Assembly (NCBI RefSeq): GCF_001552535.1
Contig: NZ_BCRJ01000001.1
Location: 1-64,000, forward strand
From: Nocardioides jensenii JCM 1364 = NBRC 14755
GTDB lineage: Bacteria > Actinomycetota > Actinomycetes > Propionibacteriales > Nocardioidaceae
Length of the DNA stretch: 64,000 nucleotides
Direction: 5' to 3'
A model generated the notes under the pieces. The model was not told the origin of the DNA. It searched no databases and was given only the letters and a program-made list of their open reading frames with translations. Each line of letters opens with the position of its first letter. Position 1 is the stretch's first letter. The position numbers were made by a program, and so were the translations under genes. This document shows, piece after piece, positions 1-8,403 of the stretch.

Positions 1-1
1 A

Positions 2-109
2 GCCCCGCCGGCCGCTGCTGCACCCGCGGGCCCGACCGACGCCCAGGTGGCCGCCCTGCGCGCTGCAGGCGTCGACCCGGCGACGGTCTTCCCCGGCTTC
101 ACGGGCTGA
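2..109 (+). CDS. C-terminal fragment of an unidentified phage protein
   Basis: An open frame enters from the left edge and stops at TGA 107-109. The visible 35 residues are an Ala/Pro-rich linker followed by a short tail ending in VFPGFTG. Nothing here identifies the protein. It precedes a hairpin and the methyltransferase gene, so it probably belongs to the DNA metabolism module of prophage A. It cannot be classified without the sequence to the left. Confidence 0.6.
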   Translation, partial: APPAAAAPAGPTDAQVAALRAAGVDPATVFPGFTG

Positions 110-120
110 GGGCTGGACAG

Positions 121-155
121 GCCACCCGGACCCGCCGCTAACGGGCCCGGGTGGC
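121..155 (+). terminator. Hairpin, probable terminator
   Basis: A 13-bp stem (121-133 with 143-155, one mismatch) and a 9-nt loop lie 11 bases after the stop of the partial gene. There is no T-tract, which is common for actinobacterial terminators. It separates the leftmost gene from the methyltransferase gene at 224. Confidence 0.5.
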
Positions 156-223
156 CGCTCGAGCAGCTCAGACCCACACACCACCACGACGCACACGACA
201 GCCCCGAGGAGCCACCAGCGCAC

Positions 224-1192
224 ATGAAGCCCTACTACGAAGACGACCTCGTGACCCTGCACCACGGCGACGCGCTCAACGTCCTCAGCGAGATGCCCGA
301 CCAGTCCATCGACTGCTGCGTCACCAGCCCGCCCTACTTCGGGCTGCGTGACTACGGCGTCGAGGGTCAGTATGGGCTCGAAGCGTCCCCTGCCGAGTAC
401 GTCGAGACGATGCGCGCACTGTTCGCCGAGGTGCGCCGCGTGCTCCGTGATGACGGGACGCTGTGGCTCAACCTCGGCGACTCGTACTACAGCGGTCGCG
501 GCAACCATGGCGGCACCGACCCGAAGCAGCCTGCGCGCAGGGGATTCACGAAGGTTCGGTCGCTCGACAAGGGCGGCGCCGAGTGGGCCAAGCCGAAATC
601 ACTTCTGGGCATCCCGTGGCGAGTCGCGTTCGCGTTGCAGGACTGCGGCTGGGTGCTGCGCAACGACGTGATCTGGGTGAAGTCCAACCCGATGCCCGAG
701 TCCGTTGCAGATCGCCTACAGGGTCGCCATGAGCACGTGTTCATGTTCGCCAAGGGGCGCCACTACTGGTTCGACCTTGACCCGATCCGCGAACCGTCAA
801 TCAGCCGCGAGCCGCGACCCATCGGTGGCCGCAACCTGACCCCTCGCCACCAGGTGGCGACCGACAACACGGAATGGAAAGACCATCCAGTTGCGAACCA
901 CGACGCAGGCAAGAACCCCGGTGACGTTTGGACGCTGCCCACTCAGCCGTTTGCAGAGGCGCACTTCGCGGTCATGCCGCAAGCGCTGGCTGAGCGGGCG
1001 ATCCTCGCTGGCTGCAAGCCGGGCGGCACCGTGCTCGACCCATTCAGCGGCTCCGGCACCACGGGACTCGCGGCGACCAAGCACGGGCGGAAGTACGTCG
1101 GCATCGACCTGAGCGCCGACTACCTCGACCTGAGCCTACGGACACGGTTCGCACAGCCGGGGCTCGACCTGAGTGGCGGCGGTGTCGCGTGA
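224..1192 (+). CDS. DNA methyltransferase, SPPY-type (beta-class N4/N6)
   Basis: 322 aa. The catalytic motif IV (TSPPY, residues 34-38) is near the N-terminus. The SAM-binding motif I (DPFSGSGTTG, Phe at about residue 274) is near the C-terminus. This circular order is that of beta-class amino-methyltransferases, and the SPPY form is usual for N4-cytosine enzymes but also occurs in N6-adenine ones. No restriction partner is adjacent, so it is probably an orphan enzyme that protects phage DNA from host restriction (inference). The stop overlaps the GTG of the primase gene by 4 bases (GTGA), so the two are translationally coupled. Confidence 0.9.
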   Translation: MKPYYEDDLVTLHHGDALNVLSEMPDQSIDCCVTSPPYFGLRDYGVEGQYGLEASPAEYVETMRALFAEVRRVLRDDGTLWLNLGDSYYSGRGNHGGTDPKQPARRGFTKVRSLDKGGAEWAKPKSLLGIPWRVAFALQDCGWVLRNDVIWVKSNPMPESVADRLQGRHEHVFMFAKGRHYWFDLDPIREPSISREPRPIGGRNLTPRHQVATDNTEWKDHPVANHDAGKNPGDVWTLPTQPFAEAHFAVMPQALAERAILAGCKPGGTVLDPFSGSGTTGLAATKHGRKYVGIDLSADYLDLSLRTRFAQPGLDLSGGGVA

Positions 1193-3855
1193 CACTCCTC
1201 GACGCTGCGCTCGACGCTCACGCCGCTGGCCTGGCCGTCATTCCAGTGAAAGCTGATGGCAGCAAGGCCCCGGCGGTCAACTGGAAGGCGTTTCAGGGCG
1301 AGCGGCCCACCCTCGACCAGCTGACGACCTGGTTCACGCCCCAGCCCGATCCATGGAACGCGGCCGCCCCGGCCAAGGCGGCGTACGACGGCCTCGGCTT
1401 CGTCTGCGGCGAGATCTCCGGCCACCTGGAGATGCTCGAGGTGGAGGGGCGAGCCACCGACCTCGTGGCAGCCCTGGCCGGCCTGATGACCGACAACGGC
1501 TTCGGCGACCTCTGGAACCGGATATGCACCGGCTACCTCGAACAGTCCCCCTCGGGCGGCATGCACTGGCTCTACCGGGTCGACGGGGAGGCGCGGGGCA
1601 ACACCAAGCTGGCCCGGCGACCCATGACGCCCGACGAGCTCGCCGCACACAAGGCGCACGAGGTCGAGGCCGCCCAACACATCGACAACTACGGGCAACG
1701 CGAAGAGCGGCTGAAACGCATCGAGCAGACCACCGCGACCAGCCTGCCCGTCGTGCTGATCGAGACGAGAGGGGAGGGCGGGTTCACCGTCGCAGCACCC
1801 TCGGCTGGCCGATCCCACCCGACCGGCAAGCCGTGGATGCTCCTCGCGGGCACGCCGGCCACCATCCCCACCCTGAGCGTGGATGAGCGTGACGCCCTGC
1901 ACGCGATCGCCAACATGCTCGACTCCATGCCCGAGGTCGAGTCATATTCCGCCCCAGCGCGACCAGATGGTCAAAATATGACCAGCAATGCAACCCCGGG
2001 CGAGCGACCAGGCGACGACTACAACGCCAAGGCCACGTGGGAGGACATCCTCACCCCCCTCGGATGGCAGCGCACCAAGCACTTCGGCGGCACCTGCTAC
2101 GGCTGGACCCGACCAGGCAAGAACGCCCACGACGGCATCTCAGCCACCACCGGGCGCAACGAGGCCGACAACCTCTTCGTCTTCACCAGCTCCACCGAGT
2201 TCGACACCGAGAAGGCCTACAGCAAGTTCAGCGCGATCACGCTGCTGGAGTACGGCGGCGACTACGCCGCGGCCGCCAAGGCGCTGCGAGGTCAGGGGTA
2301 CGGCAAGCCGCTCGAGGAGGCTCGACCAACCCTGACCCTGGTCGGATCGCCGATCGCCCAGGGTGAAGCAGAGGCCCCCGAATCCGGATCAGAAGGCCCC
2401 CCCAGCGAATCAAAACCCCCCACAACCATGTCACCCGGGCCCGGGTCGTACTCCCTGACCGACGACGGCAACGCGCTGCGGCTGATCGACTCCCACGCCA
2501 CCACCATCCGCTACTGCCCTGAGGCTGGTTCGTGGCTCCGCTGGGGCGGTCAGCGCTGGGTGTGGGACACGGCCGGCCACGTGCACGAGCTCGCCCGCAC
2601 CATCGCCCGCGGCCTGCCCCAGGAGCACGAGGTGCAGAAGCTGCACCGCAAGAAGTCGCTGTCCAACACCGGCCTCAAGGCCATGGTCAACGTCGCCCGC
2701 ACCGACACCCGCACCATCGTCTCGCCCGACCAGCTCGACGCCCGACCCTACGAGCTCAACACCCCGGCCGGCGTGGTCGACCTGCGAACGGGCACCCTCG
2801 CCCCACCCAGTCCCGAGGCGCTCCACACGCGCATCACCACCGTCGCCCCCGAGTTCGAGGCCGAGGCGCCCCTGTGGGACACGTTCCTGGCCGACACGTT
2901 CGCCGGTGACCCGGAGATGACCGTCTACATCCAGCGGCTTCTGGGTCTCACCCTGATCGGCGAGCACCTCGAGCAGATCCTGCCCTTCCAGTGGGGGTCG
3001 GGCGCCAATGGCAAGTCCACGCTCATGGACGTCATCCAGGGCATCGTCGGCACCGGGGAGACTGGGTACTCCATCCCAGCGCCCTCCGAGCTGCTCCTGG
3101 CCACCACGCAGCACGGCCACCCCACCGAGCTCGCGCGGCTCTCCGGTGCGCGGATGGTGGTCTCCTCCGAGCTCGAGGACGGCGAACGGTTCGCAGAGTC
3201 CCGGGTCAAGATGCTCACCGGTGGCGACGTCATCGCAGCCCGCTTCATGGGCAAGGACTTCTTCTCCTTCACGCCCACCCACACGATCTGGCTGCACGCC
3301 AACGAGAAGCCCGCCGTGCGTGCCGGAGGACCCGCCCTGTGGCGCCGGCTGCGCCTACTGCCCTTCGTGCACGTCGTGCCGCCGGAGAAGCGCATCGCAG
3401 GCCTCGACCGCGAGCTGGTCGCCGCCGAGGGCCCGGCCATCCTCGCCTGGGTGATCCGGGGCGCTGTCGACTACCTGCGTGACGGGCTCGCCGAACCCGA
3501 CTCCGTGCGGGTCGCCACGAGTGCCTACGAGCTCGACCAGGACACCGTCGCCCGGTTCGTCGAGGAGTGCTGTGCACGTGGTCCACAGGCCGCCCAGGGC
3601 ATGTCGGTGCGGGTCGCCGAGCTGCGCCAGGCGTACGAGAACTGGTGCCGCACCGAAGGTGAGACGCCGGTGTCGGCGAAGGCCCTGACGTCGGCACTCA
3701 CGGCACGCTTCGACGTGGTGTCGCAGCGGTCCATGAGCGCCCGGTTCTATGCCGGAGTCCGACTCCTCGACGAGGCCTCAAAGTCCATGACGGATCCGTC
3801 ATTGAAAGCGCCCGGGGAGCCCGAAACGGGATCTGAAGCGTGGTGGAACCGATGA
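1189..3855 (+). CDS. Bifunctional primase-polymerase / P4-D5 type SF3 helicase
   Basis: 888 aa. The N-terminal 230 residues resemble the prim-pol (archaeo-eukaryotic primase) domain of phage and plasmid primases, starting with GLAVIPVKADGSKAP. A middle region with a WTRPGK segment (about residues 270-360) follows, then a Pro/Ser-rich linker. The C-terminal half is a D5_N/P4-type helicase with a Walker A motif GSGANGKST at residues 603-611. This enzyme is expected to prime and unwind phage DNA during replication. The start is GTG at 1189, coupled to the methyltransferase stop. A 16-bp palindrome near its 3' end (3787-3802) belongs to the repeat cluster that continues downstream. Confidence 0.92.
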   Translation: MTLLDAALDAHAAGLAVIPVKADGSKAPAVNWKAFQGERPTLDQLTTWFTPQPDPWNAAAPAKAAYDGLGFVCGEISGHLEMLEVEGRATDLVAALAGLMTDNGFGDLWNRICTGYLEQSPSGGMHWLYRVDGEARGNTKLARRPMTPDELAAHKAHEVEAAQHIDNYGQREERLKRIEQTTATSLPVVLIETRGEGGFTVAAPSAGRSHPTGKPWMLLAGTPATIPTLSVDERDALHAIANMLDSMPEVESYSAPARPDGQNMTSNATPGERPGDDYNAKATWEDILTPLGWQRTKHFGGTCYGWTRPGKNAHDGISATTGRNEADNLFVFTSSTEFDTEKAYSKFSAITLLEYGGDYAAAAKALRGQGYGKPLEEARPTLTLVGSPIAQGEAEAPESGSEGPPSESKPPTTMSPGPGSYSLTDDGNALRLIDSHATTIRYCPEAGSWLRWGGQRWVWDTAGHVHELARTIARGLPQEHEVQKLHRKKSLSNTGLKAMVNVARTDTRTIVSPDQLDARPYELNTPAGVVDLRTGTLAPPSPEALHTRITTVAPEFEAEAPLWDTFLADTFAGDPEMTVYIQRLLGLTLIGEHLEQILPFQWGSGANGKSTLMDVIQGIVGTGETGYSIPAPSELLLATTQHGHPTELARLSGARMVVSSELEDGERFAESRVKMLTGGDVIAARFMGKDFFSFTPTHTIWLHANEKPAVRAGGPALWRRLRLLPFVHVVPPEKRIAGLDRELVAAEGPAILAWVIRGAVDYLRDGLAEPDSVRVATSAYELDQDTVARFVEECCARGPQAAQGMSVRVAELRQAYENWCRTEGETPVSAKALTSALTARFDVVSQRSMSARFYAGVRLLDEASKSMTDPSLKAPGEPETGSEAWWNR

Positions 3856-3975
3856 ACCATGACAGATACCTGTCATGCGACAGGGCTCAAAACGTGACAG
3901 ATTCCGCCCCGATTCACGCGGGAATGACAGGTATGACAGGTTTTTCAGACCTAGGCCGCATGACACATGACAGGT
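3787..3975 (+). repeat. Cluster of ATGAC(A/G)G repeats and palindromes (possible replication origin)
   Basis: Seen directly: a perfect 16-bp palindrome ATGACGGA/TCCGTCAT at 3787-3802; a perfect 8-bp inverted repeat CATGACAG-ATAC-CTGTCATG at 3858-3877; a TGACAG at 3895-3900; two tandem 9-mers ATGACAGGT at 3924-3932 and 3933-3941; and a third at 3967-3975. All share the half-site ATGAC(A/G)G. They start inside the primase 3' end and continue past its stop. Iteron-like repeats next to a replication gene suggest an origin. Operator sites for a regulator are the alternative. Confidence 0.6.
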
Positions 3976-4061
3976 TTTCTCTACTCGGACGCCTTACGTG
4001 CGCGGGTAAGAGACCCGACCTGGCAATCGGCCAAACCCGTCATGCAGGTGGTCCGGCATGA
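3852..4061 (+). CDS. Possible small coupled gene overlapping the repeat cluster
   Basis: 69 codons from ATG 3852. Both ends have ATGA overlaps: its start overlaps the primase stop (3853-3855) and its stop overlaps the next gene start (4058). This matches the coupling style of the rest of the phage. However, the protein composition is dictated by the DNA repeats (tandem GMTGMTG), and I recognise no domain. It may be a real small protein, a ribosome bridge that couples 4058 to the primase, or a chance reading frame across an origin. Confidence 0.35.
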   Translation: MNHDRYLSCDRAQNVTDSAPIHAGMTGMTGFSDLGRMTHDRFSLLGRLTCAGKRPDLAIGQTRHAGGPA

Positions 4062-4552
4062 CCATCCCCACGGCCCTGCAGCCCAGCCTCTTCGACAGCA
4101 TCCGTGCCACCGTGAAGACCGGCGAGGCCATGCCGGACTGGCTGCGCGAGCAGCTCCAACGCCAGGGCGTCCTGAGCATCACCGGCATCAACCGACGAGC
4201 CCAGGCCAGGTCGTGCACATGCGGAGCCCAGATCCTCGCCGGGCTCGACGCGACGATCGCCGCCCTGCAGGTCTTCGTCGACCCGATCCCACTCAGTCCG
4301 CTGGGTGAGGCCATGGCCCTGCTCGAGGGCAGGCGAGCCGTGAGCCTCAACCGCGAAGGCGGGACGTGGGTGCTCAACGACCGCTACGACCTACAGATCG
4401 AAGGCTGGCCCGCTGGGACCAAGCGAGGTGAGGACGTGTTACGAGAGCACCGATGCGGATCCTCGCCACTGACCCAGCCCTTGATGGCCGACTCCACCCA
4501 CCACCAAGCCCACGCCCAGCACCTGACCCCCGGCTCGCCGGCACCCTTCTGA
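4058..4552 (+). CDS. Hypothetical phage protein
   Basis: 164 aa, unrecognised. A short Cys motif (SCTCGAQ, about residues 48-54) and an Asp/Leu-rich helix follow the N-terminal segment; the C-terminal 40 residues are His/Pro-rich and look disordered. A weak AGGTGG precedes the ATG. It lies between the primase/origin region and a Cys-rich putative DNA-binding protein, so a role in early gene expression or replication is possible but not shown. Confidence 0.75.
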   Translation: MTIPTALQPSLFDSIRATVKTGEAMPDWLREQLQRQGVLSITGINRRAQARSCTCGAQILAGLDATIAALQVFVDPIPLSPLGEAMALLEGRRAVSLNREGGTWVLNDRYDLQIEGWPAGTKRGEDVLREHRCGSSPLTQPLMADSTHHQAHAQHLTPGSPAPF

Positions 4553-4561
4553 GGAGATGAA

Positions 4562-5503
4562 GTGACCATCTGCACCCAGCAGCTCTGCGACTGCGGCAAG
4601 CCGACCGCCGGCGCCACACTGTGCGAGCGATGCACCAAGACCCTGGCGTTCGCCATCGCCAACGTGGCCGGCCACTACGAAGACCTCGGCAACGTCGAGA
4701 CCAAGACCACTCGCTATGGCACCGGAGCCGCCACCAAGGGCAGCATCGGCAAGTCGCAACCTCTGCCGGTCGACATGCGCTTCGTCAACGGCGCACCTCG
4801 CCTTGACGTCTTCGGGGGCGTCGGTGGCCCCGTCACCGCACCCGGTAATCAGCTGCGCTACGACACGTGGAGCACCATCGTGGCGTGGTGCCGCGTCCTC
4901 ATGGACGAGCAGGCCCAAGTTCTCGGCCCGCTGTGCCCCCGCCCCTGCTTGCACGCCTCCTGCAGCGTGATCCGCGTACGACGCTGGCCGGTCAACACCA
5001 TCGGCTCGATGTGCCTCTACCTCGACCGCCAGCACCGCTGGATCGAGGGTCGCGACTGGGCCCCAGTCCTGCTCGACGAGCTGCTCGACCTCGAACGCCG
5101 CCTCGTCCGCATGGTCAACCGACCACCCGAGCGTTGGTACGCCGGCAAGTGCGACTGTGGCGTGGACATGTACGCCACCCAGGACCGCGGCGACGTCACC
5201 TGCTCGGCCTGCTTGGCGACGTACGACGTGACCACCCGTCGAGAGTTCCTGCTCGCCGAGGCCAAGGACTACCTGGTGACCGCGACCGAGGCGGCCGGAG
5301 CGTTGCTCGCGTGGACCGACTACGACGGCAGTGAGACCAAGCTGGTCGACCGGATCCGCAAGTGGCGTGACCGCAACAAGCTTCCGGTGGCTGACGTGAC
5401 CAGCCTGGCGGGCAGGGATCGCCACCTCTATCGACTCGGCGACGTGCAGCAACTGCTTGTCGAACACGCCCAGCAAGATCAACGCGATCGACTGAACTCG
5501 TGA
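4562..5503 (+). CDS. Cys-rich protein with C-terminal HTH-like segment
   Basis: 313 aa, GTG start with GGAGATGA just upstream. It has an N-terminal zinc-ribbon-like pattern (C-x-C near residue 8, then CERC near residue 21) and a second Cys pair region around residues 195-220 (CDCG, then CSAC). The last 60 residues resemble a helix-turn-helix ending in a MerR-like LYRLGDVQQLL segment, where a helix choice is followed by a residue-rich hydrophobic strand. Proteins like this occur in actinophages between replication and packaging genes and are usually called DNA-binding. The function is inferred from composition only. Confidence 0.8.
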   Translation: MTICTQQLCDCGKPTAGATLCERCTKTLAFAIANVAGHYEDLGNVETKTTRYGTGAATKGSIGKSQPLPVDMRFVNGAPRLDVFGGVGGPVTAPGNQLRYDTWSTIVAWCRVLMDEQAQVLGPLCPRPCLHASCSVIRVRRWPVNTIGSMCLYLDRQHRWIEGRDWAPVLLDELLDLERRLVRMVNRPPERWYAGKCDCGVDMYATQDRGDVTCSACLATYDVTTRREFLLAEAKDYLVTATEAAGALLAWTDYDGSETKLVDRIRKWRDRNKLPVADVTSLAGRDRHLYRLGDVQQLLVEHAQQDQRDRLNS

Positions 5504-5581
5504 TGTACGCTGACCTTGTCCGGTTGATTTGTGGCTACTGCATTGCCCAAGTCCCGGACTTCGTCATGTCAGGAGGTCTCG
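5504..5581 (+). promoter_or_regulatory. AT-richer intergenic region with palindrome, possible late promoter
   Basis: This 78-base gap is less GC-rich than its surroundings. It contains a TTGTCC 17 bases before TGCATT (a weak promoter match) and a 13-bp palindrome AAGTCC-C-GGACTT at 5549-5561. It lies immediately ahead of the packaging genes, where a late promoter would be expected. The evidence is positional and weak. Confidence 0.3.
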
Positions 5582-5764
5582 ATGACCACCACTGAGCGTG
5601 AGATCGTTCGCGTCACTGACGACACGACGAAGGCCGAACTCGAGGAAGCGATCACCAACATCCGGGCCACGCTGGCTCGGATGCCTTCGCACTGGACCGA
5701 CCGACGTGCTGGCCTCCACGCCAAGATCGACGCACTGCTCGTCGAGTGGCAGGCCAAGGTCTGA
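5582..5764 (+). CDS. Small hypothetical phage protein
   Basis: 60 aa, acidic N-terminus followed by an amphipathic helical stretch. The ATG at 5582 is chosen over an in-frame GTG at 5531 because AGGAGG lies 7 bases upstream of the ATG. It sits directly ahead of the HNH nuclease and terminase genes. No known domain is recognised. Confidence 0.7.
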   Translation: MTTTEREIVRVTDDTTKAELEEAITNIRATLARMPSHWTDRRAGLHAKIDALLVEWQAKV

Positions 5765-5776
5765 CCTCGGTCAACC

Positions 5777-6094
5777 ATGGCCACTCGCCTGATCACCACA
5801 CCCGACGGACGCAGGATCCCTGACCCCCGCTCCACCCAGGCCTGGCGCAAGCTGGCCAAGCGAGTGGCCATCGAAGAGCCGACATGCTGGCTTCGCTTCG
5901 AGGGGTGCACGATCCGCAGCACCACGGGTGACCACGTCATTCCGGTCACGGTGCGGCCCGACCTCGCACTGGTCCGGTCCAACGTGCGAGGCGCGTGCCC
6001 CGGCTGCAACTACAAGCGGGGCAACCTGCCCGTGGATTCGCTCCGGCTGGGCGGCCAGATGTCAAGGCCTTCAGCGCTTGACATCTTCGACTGA
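5777..6094 (+). CDS. HNH endonuclease, terminase-associated
   Basis: 105 aa. The HNH core is visible: Cys at about residue 37 and 44, GDHVIPV with the Asp-His pair at about residue 52, then an Asn and a CPGCNYKRGN segment near residues 74-84 that completes the zinc site. Such nucleases are encoded next to terminases in many phages and assist DNA cutting during packaging. The gene precedes terS by about 180 bp. No good ribosome binding site is visible, so the start is only probable. Confidence 0.85.
   Translation: MATRLITTPDGRRIPDPRSTQAWRKLAKRVAIEEPTCWLRFEGCTIRSTTGDHVIPVTVRPDLALVRSNVRGACPGCNYKRGNLPVDSLRLGGQMSRPSALDIFD
6057..6086 (+). repeat. 10-bp inverted repeat at the HNH gene end
   Basis: A perfect inverted repeat AGATGTCAAG / CTTGACATCT with a 10-nt loop ends 6 bases before the HNH stop codon. 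The left-arm sequence ATGTCAAG recurs at 6212-6219, over the start of the 20-codon leader. The right arm could therefore pair either with its own left arm or with the leader start. It may be a weak terminator or a translational switch for the terminase genes. Confidence 0.5.
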
Positions 6095-6211
6095 CTGTGA
6101 GCCGGGCCGCTCAGAAATCCAGCGTCCGGGGATCGGGTCAGTCAGCAAGCTCGCAGTAGCTCTCTCCCCTGAGCCGTTCGTGGCTCGGTGCAACGCTAAG
6201 GAGGCGGCCAA

Positions 6212-6274
6212 ATGTCAAGCCTTCTCGGCAACTTTTTTCGGCCGCTGGCCTGGCTCGAGTGGCTGCGCCGATGA
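6212..6274 (+). CDS. 20-aa leader peptide coupled to terS
   Basis: ATG 6212 has a near-perfect Shine-Dalgarno AAGGAGG at 6198-6204 with 7-nt spacing. The reading frame codes for 20 residues (hydrophobic, Trp-rich, ending WLEWLRR) and stops at TGA 6272-6274. That stop overlaps the terS ATG at 6271 as ATGA. The terS start itself has no good ribosome binding site, so this short frame probably delivers ribosomes to terS. It may also be a functional small peptide. Confidence 0.6.
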   Translation: MSSLLGNFFRPLAWLEWLRR

Positions 6275-6744
6275 CCCGCAAGGCCAAGCCGGCCGCCGAG
6301 GCACGGCGGTGCGAGGCCCCCGACTGCGACGTCGACTTTGTCCCGCAGCGCTCGACCGCCCGGTACCACTCGACGACCTGCCGCTCTCGGGCCGCCAGGT
6401 CGCGCAAGGCCGCCGAGGACAACGCCGCCGAGGAAGCCAAGACCGGGACGGACGCCGAGCACGAGCTGGTGCGGGCCGTACGCCTCGAGCTGGAGAAGTC
6501 GAAGGCGACGACGACGATTGCCGGCCAGCTCGCGCTGCAGGTGGCCCGGAGGATCGCGAACCCGGACACGACTGGGATCTCGACGCTGAGCAAGGAGCTC
6601 CGGACGCTGGTAGCCGAGGCGTGCGGTCCGGCTCAGGCGAAGGACGCGAGCCCGACTCCGGTTGCGAAGGCTGAGCCGGACGAGGTCGAGAAGGCCCGCC
6701 GTCGCCGCGAGGAGAAGGCAGCCAAAGCCGCGGAGCAGTCGTGA
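6271..6744 (+). CDS. terS: Terminase small subunit
   Basis: 157 aa from ATG 6271; GTG 6259 is an alternative start. The N-terminus has a zinc-knuckle-like pattern (C-x4-C, then H-x4-C between about residues 12 and 38). A helical region follows and the C-terminus is Lys/Glu-rich, as expected of a DNA-binding packaging factor. The gene lies directly before terL, with a GTGA overlap. The small subunit recognises the packaging site and loads the large subunit. The call rests mainly on position and general build, because small subunits diverge widely. Confidence 0.75.
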   Translation: MTRKAKPAAEARRCEAPDCDVDFVPQRSTARYHSTTCRSRAARSRKAAEDNAAEEAKTGTDAEHELVRAVRLELEKSKATTTIAGQLALQVARRIANPDTTGISTLSKELRTLVAEACGPAQAKDASPTPVAKAEPDEVEKARRRREEKAAKAAEQS

Positions 6745-8381
6745 CCGCGAGCCTGGCCAAGCGCCGGTTGATCGAGCCGGACTACTGGACGTGTCCGCAC
6801 GGGGTGCGGGTCAGGCCTGAGCCGGCGCTGACCTACGGCCCCGAGGTGGCCGAGCTCTGCGCCAAGGCCGGCTACGCCCCGGACCCGCAGCAGGAGCTCG
6901 GGCTGGACCTGGTCTTCGCAATCCGGCCGGATGGCTCGCCGGCTTCGTTCTCGTTCTGCGTCATCTGCGCCCGGCAGAATCTGAAGTCGGGGCTCTTCCA
7001 GCAGTGTGTGCTCGGGTGGTTCTTCGTCACCGAGGTGCCTGAGGTCGCCTGGTCAGCGCACGAGCTGCGCACTTCGCTCAACGCCCAGCGGGAGCTGTAC
7101 GACACGATCGAGAACTCGTTCCTGTCGAAGTACCTGCCGGCCACGAAGAACGCGGGCCTGTACGACCAGAACGGCAAGGAGCGGATCGAGCTCAACACCG
7201 GTCAGACGTGCTGGTTCCAGACCAGGACCCGTGACGGTGGCCGAGGCCTGGGCAAGCCGAAGGTCATCATCGACGAGGCGTTCAAGTTCAAGCTGCGCAC
7301 TGCAGGCGCCCTGCTCCCGATCCTGCTGGCTCAGCACCACCCGCAGCTCCTCCGCGGGTCGAGCGCCCCGCCGCTGGACGAGGATGCCGCAGACCTGCGC
7401 GACGTGATCGAGCGTGGCCGCAAGCGCATGTCGCCGGAGATGAGCTACCTCGAGTGGCTGGCCGAGCGCGAGGAGTGCGCCACCGAGGACTGCCTGCACC
7501 CGAAGGACGCGCTCTCCCAGGGCATTGACTGTGCGCTGGACCGTGAGCATCTGCTCCTGCAGGCCAACCCGACTGTCGACCGCGATGACCAGGGCAAGCC
7601 TCTCGATACGGGCCGGATCACGATCCGCACCCTGCGCAACCTGCGCCAGGAGCTCGCGCCGGATGAGTACATGCGCGAGTGCCTGGGCTGGATGGATGAC
7701 GCCGGCGACATGGCCGGCCCGCCCGCCATCAACATCCGCACCTGGACCTCGAAGGCGCTGAACGCTCCGGACACTCCGGCTCCGAAGCGGGCCGCACTCG
7801 TCATCGACGTGGCCCCGGACCGCTCCCGCTCCTCGATCGGCGTGGCCGGCACGTCGGGCTCTGATGGCCGGGTGCTGCTGCTCTCGCACACCAAGCCCGG
7901 ATTCGCCTGGGTGGTACCGCAGCTGGTGAAGCTGCGCAACAAGGGCGACCTGGACATCCTCGAGCTTTCGCTCCTCCCGACCGGGCAGGCCGGTGTCTTG
8001 CTCCCCGATCTGCTGGCCGCTGGCTTCGAGGTCACCACCAAGGAGCCTGGCGAGCAGCCCGGCCGGCTGCGCAAGCTCACCAGCTCCGACGTGGCCCGCG
8101 GGTGTGCCGCCCTGCAGCACGCGGTGCTCGAGCAGCGGATCCTCCACCTGGGCCAGGACGAGATCACCGACGCGGTCGCTGTGGCGCGAACTCGGCAGAT
8201 GCCCAGCGAGGCGGAGACGTGGGATCGCCGCGAGCAGGCGTTCGAGATCTCCCCGGTGGTCTCCATCGCCACCGCGCTGCACCGGTGGGACCTGGTGACT
8301 GCCGTACCTGATGTTCCGCCTCCGTCTCCCCGCCGAGCAAGTGCCGGTACCGGTCGCACGATCGACCGCGTCGGCTTCTGA
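6741..8381 (+). CDS. terL: Terminase large subunit
   Basis: 546 aa. The ATPase half has a deviant Walker A, ARQNLKS at residues 77-83, with Leu where Gly is usual, and a Walker B KVIIDEA near residue 174. The nuclease half begins at ALVIDVAPDRS around residue 353, with the expected acidic residues. It drives DNA into the procapsid and cuts genome units. The GTG start at 6741 is coupled to terS by GTGA. The length fits the two-domain family. Confidence 0.93.
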   Translation: MTASLAKRRLIEPDYWTCPHGVRVRPEPALTYGPEVAELCAKAGYAPDPQQELGLDLVFAIRPDGSPASFSFCVICARQNLKSGLFQQCVLGWFFVTEVPEVAWSAHELRTSLNAQRELYDTIENSFLSKYLPATKNAGLYDQNGKERIELNTGQTCWFQTRTRDGGRGLGKPKVIIDEAFKFKLRTAGALLPILLAQHHPQLLRGSSAPPLDEDAADLRDVIERGRKRMSPEMSYLEWLAEREECATEDCLHPKDALSQGIDCALDREHLLLQANPTVDRDDQGKPLDTGRITIRTLRNLRQELAPDEYMRECLGWMDDAGDMAGPPAINIRTWTSKALNAPDTPAPKRAALVIDVAPDRSRSSIGVAGTSGSDGRVLLLSHTKPGFAWVVPQLVKLRNKGDLDILELSLLPTGQAGVLLPDLLAAGFEVTTKEPGEQPGRLRKLTSSDVARGCAALQHAVLEQRILHLGQDEITDAVAVARTRQMPSEAETWDRREQAFEISPVVSIATALHRWDLVTAVPDVPPPSPRRASAGTGRTIDRVGF

Positions 8382-8403
8382 CGAATGACTGAAGGAGGCC
8401 TCA

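Noticed and set aside
3840..3852. GTG 3840 as the start of the small frame after the primase
   Set aside because: ATG 3852 overlaps the primase stop as ATGA, in keeping with the other gene joints.
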